Shown: positions 15,313 to 15,375 of the stretch, one piece after another | Layout: the number at the start of each line of letters is the position of its first letter | How positions within the stretch are numbered: the first letter of the stretch is position 1 | Source of the DNA: Hydnum rufescens UP504 | Lineage: Eukaryota > Basidiomycota > Agaricomycetes > Cantharellales > Hydnaceae | Length of the DNA stretch: 15,375 bases | Direction: 5' to 3' | Assembly (NCBI GenBank): GCA_014904985.1 | Contig: MU129252.1 | Location: 25,576-40,950, forward strand | Notes under the pieces: generated by a model | Databases searched by the model: none | Told to the model about the DNA's origin: nothing | The model's input: the letters and a program-made list of their open reading frames with translations, nothing else | Position numbers and translations under genes: made by a program

Positions 15313-15375
15313 GGGTTTGTCATTCCATGGGTTTGTCATTCTGTGGGTTTGTCATTCCATGGGTTTGTCGTATGG
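15313..15375. repeat. 16-bp tandem repeat, about four copies, runs off the window
   Basis: The unit GGGTTTGTCATTCCAT is repeated, with CTGT in place of CCAT in the second copy and a diverged fourth copy at the edge. Confidence 0.9.

Overview
The window looks like repeat-rich, gene-poor nuclear DNA from a filamentous fungus, most likely an Agaricomycete basidiomycete. This is an inference. It rests on the Ty3/gypsy pol motifs, on short introns (84-107 bp) with GTAAGT-type donors and TTACTRAY-type branch sites, and on intron-containing polyubiquitin copies. I see no clearly intact housekeeping gene. Most of what is present is mobile, decayed or repeated.

Bases 1-4994 are the internal part of a decayed Ty3/gypsy retrotransposon on the plus strand. 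The order is gag C-terminus, aspartic protease, reverse transcriptase, RNase H, integrase and a GPY/F-type integrase tail. It is broken by a few frameshifts and by many stop codons, and the in-frame stops are all TGA, often where an arginine is expected. Bases 5000-7254 hold a second decayed reading frame (5566-6912) with its own TATA box and a coiled-coil-like part, ending near a 19-A run. It is also interrupted only by TGA. Bases 7255-9044 hold an A-rich stretch and two small ORFs (7626-7988 and 8312-8626) that appear to be diverged duplicates of an unrecognised protein. Bases 9154-9380 are a minus-strand, tRNA-derived, SINE-like element with a foldback tail.

Bases 9960-15195 are the most unusual part. 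Nine copies of an exon-intron module lie here, six on the minus strand (9960-12850) and three on the plus strand (14260-14975). In each copy a GC-rich palindrome of about 29 bp sits a few bases before a 5' splice site. A roughly 100-bp intron follows, with a strong internal hairpin, a TTACTRAY-like branch site and a YAG acceptor. The stem sequences differ between copies while pairing is largely kept. The two arrays diverge from a 1.1-kb inverted repeat (about 13014-14100), so the locus is a large mirror-image duplication.

Four decayed ubiquitin repeats (10926-11975, minus) lie inside the minus array and read in the same direction, so one transcript could carry both. Several module exons can encode an acidic patch followed by a run of Ile/Val, resembling SUMO-interacting motifs. 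Frames are not consistently open, so the arrays are either decayed genes or RNA-level elements rather than intact protein genes.
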